64,000 nt of DNA from Hemileia vastatrix (GCA_030280995.1 JASXTE010000005.1:15258001-15322000); one strand, 5' to 3'. Positions 23,531 to 37,793 are shown, counted from the stretch's first letter. The notes: generated by a model from the letters alone, not told the origin. Program-made: numbers and translations.

Positions 23531-24619
23531 TGTTTCAATGAAGTCCTCTTAGAGCCTCTTTACACTAAGCAATAATAATGAATAGAATGTTTTATTATAA
23601 GTTTAGAAAGAAGTATAATTCTAATTCCAGTGGATTTTAATCATTTTTTTTACATTTTTATGAGCAAGAATATGATTAAAATTAAAAGAAAATATATTTT
23701 TTCTCCTTTTTTTGTTTTATTGAAAATTCAACTACTAAGAATTTTCGCAATATACATTTATTCAATGTAATACATATTTGATATTCTGGAACTTTTCATG
23801 ATTTATTTCATCAAAATTGAATGTAAATATGGTTATTTGGCAGAGTAATCACATGAGTTGAAATAATAAATCACTTCTCAGTAAATTTTTCATATGAAAA
23901 ACTGAAATTCAAGCTAGATGTAAAAATTTAAAGATAATAAAAACAAAGTAGTATAAATTTATTTAAACTTTAATATTAGTGCTTGATTTTGCTTCAATGC
24001 TGTATTGTGGGATAATTTCAGTGTCAAATTGGGAATAAGCATCATATATTTTGAAAAGTGTTATCATGTTAAAAAATGTGCTTCAGATAAAATTTTTGAT
24101 TGTATTATTGTTCAAGAACTGAATTAAATAGATAGAAGTGGTACTTCTTCATAATTCTATCAGTTTCAAATTTAAAAACTATTATATGATATTTTTTTTG
24201 TAAGAAAGACACAATAGGTACTTAAGATTATGCCCATGTAGCAAAGCAGCTGTAAAGGCAATCATATTTTGATTAAAAAATATTATTCCATATTTAAAAT
24301 GAATAGAAAAAATATTTCAATTCTATGGTGCTGAAAAATAAATTAAGTGAAATTTTTCAGGTACACTTTTTTAGTTTTGAGAATAAAAGTTTTAATAGGA
24401 GTAATTCACAACTAAACACTTACACACAATTCTAAAATTAAATATATGGGTTCAGGATCTATCAATGATTTATTGGAATAATGATATTCATGCTGATTTG
24501 TAGGTCTTATATGATTTTTCTATTCAATTTCTAAGTGTATTAAAAACAATCCCTTTGATATTTTATTTAAACAGAAAAAATTATAAATCTTCTTGAAATT
24601 GGACTTATCACAAAGCAAT
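23531..24619. other. AT-rich spacer, no gene supported
   Basis: No open frame of note, no RNA gene and no clear repeat. Confidence 0.55.
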
Positions 24620-25411
24620 TGTCAGCCAGGCTGCTAGACGTACCCAGTAAAATAATTAATTATTTACTAGATGAAACCACGCCTTATTATTTTAATTATT
24701 TAATTAAATTAGTTACATTAAAGTTACCTGTAATAAATTAACTAATTACAGAATGGTAAAATTAAATGAATAATTAAAATTAAATATAAAATGTACCTTA
24801 TATTTTTATTCTCTAACACTGTGCTCATTGATAGGTTGAAAGAAATAAATTTTATATTAAAAAATAGATTTTAAATTAAAATAAAATTTTAATATTCAAA
24901 TAAAAATAAAATATATACAAAAAATTCAAATTTCTTATTTAGAATTGACTTCTACAGTAAATATTAAATAAATTTATGTATTTCTGACATACTCTGTAAA
25001 TACATCTTTAAAATACATCTTTTTGATGCCTTCTTTTTAGAACAACTTTATTATTTGAAAATACTCCTTCTGGAATATTCTTTTTCTCTCTCTCTCATAC
25101 TACTGTTTTTAGAGTTTCATTGCCATGGTTTTTCCCTCCTTTGCCTATATGAGGCCTCTCTTTTGGTTGTTTTTTATTAATTCATTACTTACTTATTTTA
25201 TTACAACTATTTACAATCCTTTTATTACTATTTATCATTGCCTTAGTATTTACATTAAAAATAATTCTAATCCAACTCTTTACCTCTTATTATTGAGTAA
25301 ATAATCTTTAAGATAGGAAAATACATATCTGAGTTTGAATCCCTTAAAAACTGTTGTTACCGCCATTGGATCTCCCTATAAAACCTTCTAGACTTGAAAG
25401 ACCTCTTGACA
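24620..25411 (+). repeat. 5' LTR of element B
   Basis: Starts TGTCAGCCAGGCTGC and ends CTCTTGACA, about 792 bp. The start matches the other LTRs of the window for about 13 bases, after which it diverges. A palindromic AT block follows the start. Confidence 0.7.
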
Positions 25412-26247
25412 GTCGGGAACCTTTCCAAATCGTCGACGGCGCATTGTTATCTTGAGGACCGGAGACTGTGGGACCATCCCCATCCAGGTACCTATAAGGA
25501 TGAGTGGACAACAAAAACGACGCATGTCATATATCACATGACTTATTTTTTGCTGCGAATGGGAATCGAACCGCTGTCCAAAACTTAGGCTAATATACTA
25601 ACTAATAGTTATATATTTCGTGGTAATTATTGATTACTATTCATGGGTCATGTTGCACTCTTCATACTCTACGTATTTCCTTTTACTCAGCATCCTGTAA
25701 GTGGCATTAATTTGGTCAATTTACAGGGGGAGGTGTCTGGTAAATTGAAATTTATTTATTTTTATTTATTTTCCTAGTTGACAAAGATAGAGAAATTGTG
25801 TTCTTAGTCCTAGAAGTAATAAATTTTTATTTTTTAAAAATAATTGTAATTTTCAGTTGATTTTGTCCTGATAAATTAAAATATTTTTTTTGTTCCAGTT
25901 GACAAATTGTCCTGACAATAAAAATTTTAAATTAATAAAAAATAAAACTATACTAAATTATTTCAGTTGACATTGAGTCCTGGTAATTAAATATCCTTCG
26001 GTTAATTTAAATCCTGATAATTATCATAAATTTATTTTTTAAATTAAAAATTATTTTTATTTCTTCAGTTGATTTCTTGTAAATCCTGGTTATAAGATTA
26101 TTTTGAATTAATAAATAATTGATTATTATTTTCAGTTGATTTTTTTCCTGAAGAATTTTATATTCTTTTTTATTTCTCTTTTTTTTTTAAAAAAAAAGCA
26201 AAAACAAAACTGATTCATCTTATTGTTTCTTTCCCTCACTTCAGGTT

Positions 26248-26783
26248 AGATTTAAAACAATTACTGACCAACATTTTTCTGATGCACGTGAAGATGAACT
26301 GGATCTGATTGATTATGATGAGGCTAGTTCTGTGAGTTCTCCTTTATCTACAAAATTAGCTCAAATCAATAAATCATTGAACCAATCAGGATGTGGAAAT
26401 GGAGGAAGTGGAGATTCTGGTAGAGACAAATGCCCAGGAACAAAAACCCTCAATAAACCCCCCAGAAGAGCTTCCCAAAGGCTTCAAGATAAAAAAGATG
26501 CCCTTAAACCAGCAGGTAAAAAATCTCTCTACTCACATCAAGGAGTTGAGGACAGAAAACCTCAAGCTGAGGTGAAGAATAGACTGTCTAGAAGACAAGG
26601 TAAGAAACATAGAGTCTTTTCTTCAAGAGAAGAAGAAACCTCCTCATCCAAAAGCCCTTCCACAAATGGCCCCCTAGCAACAAGAAAAGGTGGAAGTCTC
26701 AAAGTGGCATTGGGATTGGCTGAACACCCAGTGGTATTATCTGTCCCAACAGTAACAGCAACAAGCACCTCAGGCAGGTCCTT
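26248..26783 (+). pseudogene. Element B Gag, amino-terminal part with frame-switching intron
   Basis: An exon reading ...LDLIDYDEASS ends at GTGAGT (intron 26332-26389, 58 nt, acceptor AATCAG). The next exon begins DVEM, as in copies A, C and D, and continues with LPKGFKIKKMPLNQQVKNLS and HIKELRTEN. That frame then has TGA (26573-26575) and later TAG and TAA, but after each stop it still aligns with the others (for example KWHWDWL against QWKWDYL). The unspliced frame stays open to 26814 but resembles the other copies less. The true start codon is unclear. Confidence 0.6.
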
Positions 26784-27093
26784 TCTCAGCCAGGCTATCT
26801 CAGGAGTCCAGTAATTTATACAATAAATTACTGTAATCATATAGAGGAATAACTTTATGTAATTACAAAAATTATTAAAATAAAATTATAAATATTTTAT
26901 GAATAAATAAAATAATTATTATACTTAATTTTATTATTAAATAAATTTTATTACATAAACAAATATAATATTCTATAATATCATGTCGTAATTTGTGTGT
27001 ATAAATAAATTATTTAAAATTATATTATAAGTGTAAATTTAACTTATACTGTAATTACAATTTTAATAATAATATTTATATAAACTAAGTACA
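26784..27093 (+). repeat. Old LTR, 5' piece, split by copy C
   Basis: Begins CAGCCAGGCTATCTCAGGAG (the first bases are TC, not TG) and matches the first part of the copy D LTR at moderate similarity. Interrupted at 27093 by copy C; it resumes at 36264. Confidence 0.7.
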
Positions 27094-28231
27094 TGTCGGT
27101 CAGTCATCTAGAAGAGGTAAGAAAAATAGGAGAAAAAGGAGGAGAGAAGGAGGAGGACAAGGGAAAATAAAGAAATAAACCAAAAAATATATATTTAATT
27201 TATTTGAGAGAGAAACAACGGTGAGCAACTTTGAGAGGTGACAAAGACTTAGATTTTATTAACAATAATATTATTAAATGTAAGGGTTCTGCGCGGCAAA
27301 TAGTTTTAATTACTATCAGACTTAAAGAAACCTTTGATTTGTTGTATAGAATTTAAATTAGATTTGTATTACTAATAAAAAAAATATAAACGTAATAAAT
27401 TGGTTATTTAATTTGTTGAGTGTGTAATAAGTGATGAGGCTACAGGGGATTATCCAAGGCCCTTTTATAGGCAATGGGTCCTCTGAAGCGCTACTATATT
27501 TGTAAATACAATTATTAGAATGAAGTAAAACAAATATATCAAAAGAGTAAATGAAACATAACAATATAGAGAAAAACATGAAACAATTAATTAAAACCCC
27601 AATTAAGAATCTAATTTCCCCGCCATTAATTCCCAAATCAGTAAGTGACAATAGTGAATAACTAAACAAGATTGGAAACATAGGAACTATGAGAAATATA
27701 ATTCCAAACAGATGGTACATTCTGATTAAAGGACATTTTAAGTGAAACAAAAAATAATTTGACGCAACAAAACAAACAATTAATCTCAATTTAGTCCAAA
27801 TTAATTTATTTGTTTTTTCTAACACAATTAAGGGTCAAAAGAAGCGTCATTAATTATTGTTTAGTATCATATGAGAGGTATTATTTAATATATAAATTTA
27901 AGTAATTAATTTAAATATATTATAAATCAATTTTACACTTGTAATTATAATATATGTTTTTTAATTAATTAAATATAAATTTATAATTATTAAATACATA
28001 AAAATGCGCCATTATTTGTAGAATATATTATATTATGCTCAATTTAATTGTATATAAAAATATATATAACCAATAAATTTAATGTAACACTTGTATATAA
28101 TAAAATTCTTATATAATTTCATTATGCAATAAAATATTAAGTTATATTCATTAAATACAAGTCTTACCCACTCTTTAAGGTTTTATAATTTATATATCAT
28201 TTACTGGACTCCTGGAATAGCCTGGCTGACA
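27094..28231 (-). repeat. 3' LTR of copy C
   Basis: 1138 bp, TG...CA bounded. It is followed in the plus direction by the polypurine tract at 28232-28243. Confidence 0.92.
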
Positions 28232-28264
28232 CTCCCTCACTCTAAAAAAACAATAAAAAAAATG

Positions 28265-31200
28265 CTAAGATTTTTTCTTTTTGTATTTTTTCAACAGAGC
28301 AGGCAGATTTGAAATTTCCTTGCCAGGTATCCATGCATCATGTTCAGATGATTTGTTCTTATATCTCAATAAATATTTAGTACCTCTTTCAGAAGTGATA
28401 ATTCTATCATTGAGAATTTTATCAATTTCTGCTGTTTCTGTGACTTCCTGAGGGTTCTTCTTAGGTCTTCCTCTTCTTTTTGGAAATAAGTCACTGTTGG
28501 AAGTATAAGGTTTAAGTAAAGAAATGGGAAAAACAGGATGTTTCCTATCATATGGAGAATACAATACAACTTCTACTGCATTATCACCAACCATTCTTTT
28601 AACAACAAATGGTCCTACAAAAGGATCTTTTAATTTGTGGTTACCTTGTAAATTGAAATGGACAGTAGAGATCAACACTTCATCACCCTTGTTAAATGTG
28701 TATTCTTTATGGGATTTATCCCATCTTTTCTTTTCATATTCAAATGCTTTATCAATACAACTCTGAGCATGTTTTCTGCATAGCTGTTGCATTTGCATAA
28801 AAGATTTTACACCAGGGTGTAGTTCCAACTTAGGTAATTTATTATTGAGAATCTGAGCAGGAGTGTTTGGGACATAACCTAACCAAAGCTCAAAAGGCTT
28901 TTTCTCAGTGACAGAATGAACAGTGCTATTATATGCAAATTCAAGACCAGGCAAAAGAGTGACCCAATCATGAGTAAATCTGTCATTGTCTTTATATTCT
29001 AAACCAAAGGCACAATACCTTCTAATCATATCTTCCAGAGTTTGAATCATTCTTTCAGCTAGACCATCAGTCTGAGGATGGTGAGCTGGAGACAATTTTA
29101 ACTCACAGCCACAAATATCCATCAAAGAGGTCCAAAACTCAGAAGTGAATTTTGGATCCCTATCAGAGATAATGGCTTTTGGAAAACCAATAATATTAAA
29201 CATGTAAGACCACCATAAGAAAGCTAATTCTTTGGTGGAGACATCTTTGTGGGTTGGAATAAATTTGCACATTTTTGTGAATCTATCAACTATTACCCAA
29301 CAAGAGTTAAAGCTGTCTTTACCTGCAACAGGAAGACCAGTGACAAAATCCATATTAATGATTTGCCAGGGAGCACTAGGTGCTTCAATATGTTGTAATA
29401 ACCCTGCTCTCTTACCTGTTAACTTTTAGATTTTTGGCAGGAATCACAAGATTCAACATATAATTTTGTGTCTTCAGACATATTAGCCCACCATGCAGTG
29501 TTTTTGATTCTAATCAATGTTTTTTCAAGATCAAAATGACCAGCTAATATGTCATCATGACAAAGTTTGAGGATAGTTTCTTTCATTGAAGGAGGAATAA
29601 CAATTACATTGGTAAGCTTCCTTCTATAATATATATAACCATCTTCAATAGAGAACTTTCCTTTATTTAAAGCATTTTGGTACTTTGCAGGAAGAGTTTT
29701 TATTAATGCTTGAATTGAAGCATTCTTAGGATCATTTAAGATAGTAACCAATTTATTTAAGTCAGAATCTTTTTCATATGAATCCAGTATTAACTGTAAT
29801 AACTCTTCTTCCATATCAACTATAAATATACCATGTATATGAACAGTGTCATCCTCAGGTACATAAGTAGGATTGGAGTCATTATTTGGCAGAGAAATCT
29901 GGAGAGCATATCAACATTAGAGTGAACATTTCCAGCTCTGTGGATAATAGTCATCCTTCCTCTGTATTCCTGAACAGCAAGTTGCCACCTGAACATATGT
30001 CTGTTAGGTGTTTTGAGGTTTAAGAGAGATTTCACAGCACTAGAGTCAGTTACCAACTCAAATTTTTGGTCATCCAAGTAGTAATGAAGTTTCTCAAGAG
30101 CCCAAACAACTGCTAAGCACTCCAATTGAGTGGCACCATATTTCAATTCACTATTTCTTAAGGTTCTTGAAATATAACAAATTACAACCTCTGAGGATTT
30201 ATCATTAATAATTTGCTTTTGGTGAAGGGCAGCACCCAGACCAATAAAGCTAGCATCTGTATAAAGTACAAATGGCTTGTTAAAATCTGGAAGAGCCAAT
30301 ATAGGGGCTGTCATTAAGCAACTTTTCAATGTATTAAAAGCTTTCTGACAGTCATTATTCCAGAGAAAAGCAACATCTTTTCTGGTTAGTTTTGTAAAAG
30401 GCAAGGCTATGACCTGATAATTTTTAATATATTGTCTATAATAGCCACACATACCCAAAAAACTTTGGATTTCTCTTACAGAAGTTGGTGCTTTCACATT
30501 TTGAATGGCAGCAACTTTATTATGGTCTACACAAATTTGTAAGCCTGACACAACATGGCCAAGGACTTTCAAAGATTGAAAACCAAATTTACACTTTTTT
30601 AAAGATAAGGTCATATTGATTTCATCCATTTTTTTGAAAACTCTATTCAAGTGAATCATATGTTCATCAAAAGTTTTAGAAAAAACAATAATATCGTCAA
30701 TATAAACCATGAACCAACCTTCAATAATTTCTTGATGGAAAGTGTTATCCATGACTTTCTGGAAAACTGAAGGAGCATTTTTAGGGCCAAATGGCATCCT
30801 AACATACTTATATATTCCCATATGAGTAGCAATAAGCAAAAAATTTTGAGAATTTTTCTCAACTGGAACTTGATGATAACCTTTATTACCATCCAGACAA
30901 GTAATAAATTTTGCACCTTGCAAGGTAGCATGTATTGAATTAATTCTGGGTAAAGGATAAATATCATCAACAGTATAAGTATTTAAAGCTCTGTAATCTC
31001 CACATAATCTAGCTTTATCTTTTTCATAAGAAATCAAGACTGGGGAGATGACACAATATTTGGGGGTGACATCCATTTTCTCAATGATATTCATTTTCAA
31101 TAATGTTTCAATATTATCTTCAATATCTTTTCTTTTTGATGGAGAAGCAGGATATGGTTTTTTCTTAAGGGAAGGAGGAATATCACTCAAATTACAGGAT

Positions 31201-34200
31201 AAGGTAACTTTCATCTCTTCCTGAACAATTCCCAAGACATGAGAACCATGAGCAAAAGCCATAGGGAAAGAGGTAATAGAGGCAACAATAGAATCCTTTT
31301 GTTCACTAGTCAACTGATCACCAAAAGAAGCGGTATTTATTTCATGTAATAAATCATCCATTTCAGTTGTTGTTCTACCTTTACATTGGGTCAGTGAGTT
31401 ACAAGATTTCAACAAATGCCCAGAAGGTCTAGGAGAAGAAATTTTGAATTTTCTTTTCCCATTCATTCCTAAAGTAAAACAATTATTTGCTGGATCCAGT
31501 TTAACACCAAACATGGTTAAAATATCATTTCCCATAATAAACCAATTGCTCAAATTATCATTATTCATGACAACAAACTCACAAATAGCTCTGACAAAAC
31601 CACCATTATATTTGAAGAATACAGAGGTTTTGTATTTGCCAATAGGAAATAAGGTAGAACCATACCCTCTCCATTTTTCAGAAGTCATAGGCAATAATTT
31701 ACTCAAATATTCCTTATCCACTGAAGCCAAAGCTTTTTCAGATACTACACTTCCTCCAGCACCAGAATCAAGAACTACATCAACATTTTTACCATTAATG
31801 ATAACAGGTGCCTTCAAAGGGGATATGGGAATAGAATTGTTAGTAATATCTTTAATTATCTCAGCATTTTCTACTGAAGATAAATTCAATACACAATCTT
31901 CAGATATATTATTTAAATAATGGACATCATGTTCCAACATTAAAACATCTTTAACAGATTCATTGTCATAGGAGATATTACTTTCACAGTCACTGGAAGA
32001 ATTATTTACATCAAGTTCAACTTCATCAGTGTCTTCATTTTGTTCAACAAGATGAATTTTCTTGTCACAAACATGACCCTTCTGCCACGGTTTGTTACAT
32101 TTATAACAAGTATTTGTTGCATATTTTTTAGGTGCAACTGGGGCAGAGGGTTTACCAGATTTTTCTGGGAGCTTTATAGAAGGTTTATTCTGATCATTAT
32201 AAGATTTACTAAGGTAATTCTTTGGTTCATATCTATGGTTGAGTAGTACTTCATTACAGATATTAATGAAAGAAGAATTTTCCCTTACATGCTCAGTTCT
32301 AGCAACAATCAAATCCCTAAGAGAATTTGGTAATTTATACAAGATTTTATCTCTCCAAATATCATAATCCATCTTTGGATCAATTGCTCTAAGGATTTTA
32401 GTTATTTTCATCAGAAAAACAATGGGCTTTTCAACAGAGGAGGATACATATCTAGTATTCTCATACAGTCTCTGCTGAGCTAACCTGAATTTTGAACCAC
32501 CAAACTGATTCTCAATCAAGGATTTCCAATCATTCCATGTATAATGATTGTTATCTAAGAGGACAGATTCATACCACATCAAGGCTACATTGGAAAATAA
32601 AGAAATTAGCTTAGAAACAATTTCCTCATCAGGTAGTTTATAAGATCTCTTTAAATTATCAATTCTCTGGATAAAGTGTTGCCAATCAGAGGAAGAATCA
32701 CCATCAAAGGTAGGATATTGGTCTAACTTAGGCCAATTTTTCTGACTACTGGGATGGTCCACTTTTTGGTTTAAATTATTCATTAGTAATAATTCCTGAA
32801 GTTTAGCCAGGTGTTCAAAAATTTCATTATTTACAGAAACAGCTGGTGCATGACCATCACAAGATTTTTTGCTAGTAGCAAAAGATTTTACAGACTCATT
32901 GTCAGTTTGTTAAATGGTTGAAATATGAGGAAGAAAGGATGAACTTTGCTCAGGTTTTTTCCCTTTATTTTTATGCAGCTTATTTGCAGAAATCTCATTT
33001 AATTCATTATTGATGGTTAAGGTTGAGAACTTTTCCTGTAGGTCAGACACATAGTTTCTTATTCTTGGAATTTCAGACATCTGGTCATTTACTTTTGCAA
33101 GAGATAGAACATTTCTGTCCTCAGAAACTGAGTGTTTGGTACTTAATGCATGGAAATCATTTTTTAGCTTCTTAAACTCATTTTGCAGAGATTTTATTTC
33201 ATTCTTGAATGAATAATTTTCCTCAATAAGGGGTTTCAATTCACTCAAGGTCTTATGTAGACTGATATTTCTATCTGAGATAGCTCTATGGTCACTTCTT
33301 ATTTGTTTTTGTTGACTAAGAACAATATTCAAGGTTTCTTTGATTTTTAAATAAGCTGTATCTTGTACAGAAGAACTCACTTTACATTGCAAGTGTAAAT
33401 TATTTAATCTATCATTTTCATGGATTAACACATCTCTCACATGTTTGTCTTTCACAATATTATAATCAAGGGTATCTTTCAATATTTCCTCAGAAGTTTT
33501 TTCAATTAAGGTATAGATTTCAGGGGGAACAGAATCATTTTTAATTGCAAGAGAAGGATTAATTAAAGATGTAGAAGTTAAATGTAAAGGTTCATCAAAT
33601 GACAATTTGCTAATTACATCAATAGGGCTACTAGTTACAGGAAGCTGTCTTTTAACAGGTTTAACTGTTCTTTCACCATGTTCAATAATATTACCTGCAG
33701 AAGAAGATTTATTAGAAAACATACCCAAGTGACTATCAACCAAATTACTTACCATGGCAGAGGAGGAAACTTCCCCTGGGACTGGGTTTGGGATTGTGCT
33801 TGGGCCTTCTTTCTCCTGCCTTGTTGGTAGGGATGAGGAGGTGGATGGAAATTGGGTGTTCTGGATGGGCCAGGCTGATGATGAGGAGGGTGTTGCACAT
33901 TCTGTTGGTAGTGACTCATTAGATAATCCCATTTCCATTGCTCTACTTCCATAGTATTTGGATTTTGGATGGTTGAGCTGGGTGGCTGTGAAGGTTGAGC
34001 CTGAAACTGAGGCTGATTGGGAGGCAACTGAGGAGGGGCCTGGGCCTGAATCTGGTTCCTGAGTTCTTGGACCTGATCCCACAATGTGTCTACCTTTGCT
34101 TTGTACGTCATATTTTCTGTCTTCAACTCTTTTATATGACTGGATAGGTTGCTGATTTGTTGTAGCAGAGGAAGCTTTTTTATTTTGAAGCCTTTTGGAA

Positions 34201-34430
34201 GACCTTCTTGAGGCACTAGAGGCTTTACTTCCTTCTGTGATACTGGGGGAAGGGGGTTTGGTTTGTTTGCATTTCCTGTCATTTCCACATCCTGCAGTAT
34301 GTGAATTCTTTGTGTTAGCATAAGATTTTTTATGACCAACTTTAGAAGAACTTACAGTGTCAGCATCATAGTCAATTTCTATCTCATCCACTTGCATGTT
34401 ATCCATTTTTTCTGCCAAATTGTTGGACAT
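28265..34430 (-). pseudogene. Copy C gag-pol polyprotein, broken at three points
   Basis: Starts at ATG 34430. A nonsense TAA (AAA in copy A) stops it at 32910 after 506 codons. It reopens for about 990 codons through the capsid region, an intact zinc knuckle (CYKCNKPWQKGHVC), protease DSGAGG, RT with YIDD and RNase H with TDAS. A one-base loss near 29895 (relative to copy A) shifts the frame. A short open piece, 29814-29419, carries the integrase zinc finger; a second one-base loss near 29425 shifts again. The last piece, 29353-28265, holds integrase (Asp, Asp, Glu present) and the chromodomain. The Gag frame-switching intron is also present here. It cannot encode a full polyprotein but could be mobilised in trans. 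Confidence 0.9.
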
Positions 34431-35120
34431 ACTAGTGGGAAGATTTATAATTTACTTTTTACTTTATAAAAAATAATAAAAGTTATTCAATAATTGCTCC
34501 AAATAATAAAAAAAAATATTTAATTAATTAAATTATAGAAAAAATAATTTTCAATATAAAGTAATAATTAAAAAATTTATTTTTTAAAAAAAATGGATTG
34601 CAAGGTTAAATTGGGAATAACAAGTAAGTTAATTCAACCAATTAATTACCAATATTAAATATGGCAATATATTTGGGACTAAGCACAATTTACTTTTAAG
34701 TCAACCAAAATTAACAATAATTAATAATAAAAAAAAATTAAATTAATAATTCAATTTGTATTAATAATAATGTCAATTCTTCTAGGACTAAGAGGATTTA
34801 ACACTCTATAATGGTCAACTAGGAAAAAAAAAATTTTAAAAATTGAACACTTACACTCAGTGAATCAGCAATTAAGCCACAATCACTGTTATTGCAATAA
34901 AAATATAGTAATATGAGTGAGAGGCGCAAAGGTGAACTTACTATAGTGATCGAAAAATCACTTCAAAATAATATAAAAATTAATAATATATAAACCTAAG
35001 ATGTCGAACCCAAGTTTGAAACAGAGTCGCGGCAAAAGTTTTGTTTTGCTAGGTGGTCCGTGCGTTTTGTCGTTTGTCGCCAGGCTCGATTGTCGTCGTC
35101 GTTTTGGAAAGGTCCCCAGT

Positions 35121-36258
35121 TGTCGGTCAGTTGTCTAGAAGAGGTAAGAAAAATAGGAGAAAAAGGAGGAGAGAAGGAGGAGGACAAGGGAAAATAAAGA
35201 AATAAACCAAAAAATATATATTTAATTTATTTGAGAGAGAAACAACGGTGAGCAACTTTGAGAGGTGACAAAGACTTAGATTTTATTAACAATAATATTA
35301 TTAAATGTAAGGGTTCTGCGCGGCAAACAATTTTAATTACTATCAGACTTAAAGCAACCTTTGATTTGTTGTATAGAATTTAAATTAGATTTGTATTACT
35401 AATAAAAAAAATATAAACGTAATAAATTGGTTATTTAATTTGTTGAGTGTGTAATAAGTGATGAGGCTACAGGGGATTATCCAAGGCCCTTTTATAGGCA
35501 ATGGGTCCTCTGAAGCGCTACTATATTTGTAAATACAATTATTAGAATGAAGTAAAACAAATATATCAAAAGAGTAAATGAAACATAACAATATAGAGAA
35601 AAACATGAAACAATTAATTAAAACCCCAATTAAGAATCCAATTTCCCTGCCATTAATTCCCAAATCAGTAAGTGACAATAGTGAATAACTAAACAAGATT
35701 GGAAACATAGGAGCTATGAGAAATATAATTCCAAACAGATGGTACATTCTGATTAAAGGACATTTTAAGTGAAACAAAAAATAATTTGACGCAACAAAAC
35801 AAACAATTAATCTCAATTTAGTCCAAATTAATTTATTTGTTTTTTCTAACACAATTAAGGGTCAAAAGAAGCGTCATTAATTATTGTTTAGTATCATATG
35901 AGAGGTATTATTTAATATATAAATTTAAGTAATTAATTTAAATATATTATAAATCAATTTTACACTTGTAATTATAATATATGTTTTTCAATTAATTAAA
36001 TATAAATTTATAATTATTAAATACATAAAAATGCGCCATTAGTTGTAGAATATATTATATTATGCTCAATTTAATTGTATATAAAAATATATATAACCAA
36101 TAAATTTAATGTAACACTTGTATATAATAAAATTCTTATATAATTTCATTATGCAATAAAATATTAAGTTATATTCATTAAATACAAGTCTTACCCACTC
36201 TTTAAGGTTTTATAATTTATATATCATTTACTGGACTCCTGGAATAGCCTGGCTGACA
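35121..36258 (-). repeat. 5' LTR of copy C
   Basis: 1138 bp, the same length as its partner and nearly identical to it, so insertion was recent. Confidence 0.92.
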
Positions 36259-36263
36259 GTACA

Positions 36264-36898
36264 ACTCATCATATAATAATATCCATAAGTATTTGGCGCT
36301 TCCTTGACCCTTAATTGTATCACTAAAATTTCTAACTTAATTAAAATTTTTTATTTAATATGATTAGATTTAGTTTCTCATGTTAAATAAGTTTCTTTAT
36401 TAAATTAAGTAATTTTTTCAATTAATTTAATCATTAAATTACTTGGAATAGTTAAAATTATTAAATTACCTTTACTTATACTGAATGAAGAATATTTAAA
36501 AGAATAAAAATAATTCCTTTTATTTTAATTATACTTTTTTAGCTATTTTTATTCCCTCTTTAGAATTTTTTCTCATAGTTCTCATTTTCCATCTTCACGT
36601 AGTTATTTGCTATATTAGTTCTATTCTTTTTTAGGAATTTCTGATGGGAAAAGATATTTGTTTAATCACAGGTTTATTTTTTATTTTTTTTAATTAAATT
36701 CTTTTAATTATTTCATTCACTTTATTTTACCTTTTTGTAATTATCTTTGGAACGCTCTAGAAGGTCCTCTTGCATATAAAAGGGCTTTAGAAACCTCTCT
36801 GGTAGTTCATCACTTATTATACACTCACTTAACATATTTTAAATATATTACTTTTATTTATTATTTTTATTAGTTCTATATATCTAATTAAAATACAC
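36264..36898 (+). repeat. Old LTR, 3' piece
   Basis: Continues the LTR begun at 26784. It keeps TTGGCGCTTCCTTGACCCTTA, TATAAAAGGGCTTTAG and CATCACTTATTATACACTC, each matching the same points of the copy D LTR. Similarity stops near 36898, so its R-U5 end is missing. Confidence 0.7.
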
Positions 36899-37793
36899 CA
36901 CAGAAAATTTGGGGGGGGGGTATTGCTAGCAATACCCCTCATTTAAAAATGTTGGGAAGTGGTTGGAAAGCTGTTGGAAGGCTGTTGGGAGTTCATTGTG
37001 AAACCAGATTTAAATTAATTGGACAAAGATTTGGTAATCAGTTAGACCTAGGTTCAACCAAACTCAATCACAGGTTTCTTGGAGCTTGGTGATTACTTTG
37101 ATTTTGAGCTGAGCACAGATTGAGCAAAGCTTGAACATATCACTTAACATATCATAATATTCACTTTCCCATCTTGTGGAAAGCAAAATTTGATATTCGT
37201 TCTAAGAATATCTACATATATTTTCTTGCCAAGTTGGTAACAGAAGGTTAAACTGTAGTATCTCAATTATTACACTAGACTACATAGATATTTGATAAAA
37301 CATACAATTCAAATCAATTTTAATATTATTGAGATCACCATAAGTGTCTTTCCAAAGACTTACAAAAAGTATGTTAGTATCAAGATATCGTTCTAGGTAG
37401 TAGTTTCAATTTGGATTTTGAACTGACATCTAAAGCATTTTACTATTAGACAGAAACATAAATAAGTGTAATAAGAGTGAAATTATTCTATTTTGTGATT
37501 ATAATGTAACAATAATGCACATTTTTATTGAGAAAATTTTTCTTCCTCCACAAACCAAAATTTACTCTATAGGCTCAAGATTTATTTTTAAGACATATTA
37601 TTCATTTCAGTTATCATTGATTTACTTCCAATATTTATTAAAAAGATAATAATAATACATGTGAAAGAATTATGAGCTTAGCATAGCATATGCTAAAAAG
37701 TTATTTTGTCGTTTTATTCAAAACTGATTCTTCATTTTTTGCTTCAATTCATCTTTTAACAACCACTATCTTCAGATACTATTCTTACTTAAT
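36899..37793. other. Spacer with a poly-G palindrome; 5' flank of the SNF2 gene
   Basis: At 36917-36938 a perfect 22-bp palindrome centred on TTGCTAGCAA follows a run of ten G. The rest is AT-rich without a gene and should include the SNF2 promoter. Confidence 0.55.

Larger units (their letters stand above)
24620..26783 (+). mobile_element. Diverged Ty3 element B, truncated
   Basis: A 5' LTR (24620-25411) is followed by a leader and the first part of gag, then cut at 26783 by another LTR. The leader begins GTCGGGAACCTTTCCAAATCG, related to the leaders of copies A, C and D. The Gag start is clearly homologous to theirs but diverged, so B is a separate family. No 3' LTR of its own was found. 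Confidence 0.75.
27094..36258 (-). mobile_element. Ty3/gypsy chromovirus, copy C, full length, nested in an older LTR
   Basis: LTRs of 1138 bp each at 27094-28231 and 35121-36258, with GTACA at both outer edges (27089-27093 and 36259-36263). Internal order is the same as copy A. The target was an older plus-strand LTR whose halves lie on either side. Confidence 0.95.

Noticed and set aside
25394..25588. 64-codon open frame after the element B LTR
   Set aside because: Lies in the leader and crosses the LTR boundary, with no similarity to known products.
25545..25610. tRNA gene on the minus strand
   Set aside because: GGTTCGATTCC matches a B box and a D-arm-like stretch lies upstream, but the T stem has two mismatches of five and no acceptor stem forms. 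It lies in the leader of element B; at most a tRNA-derived relic.
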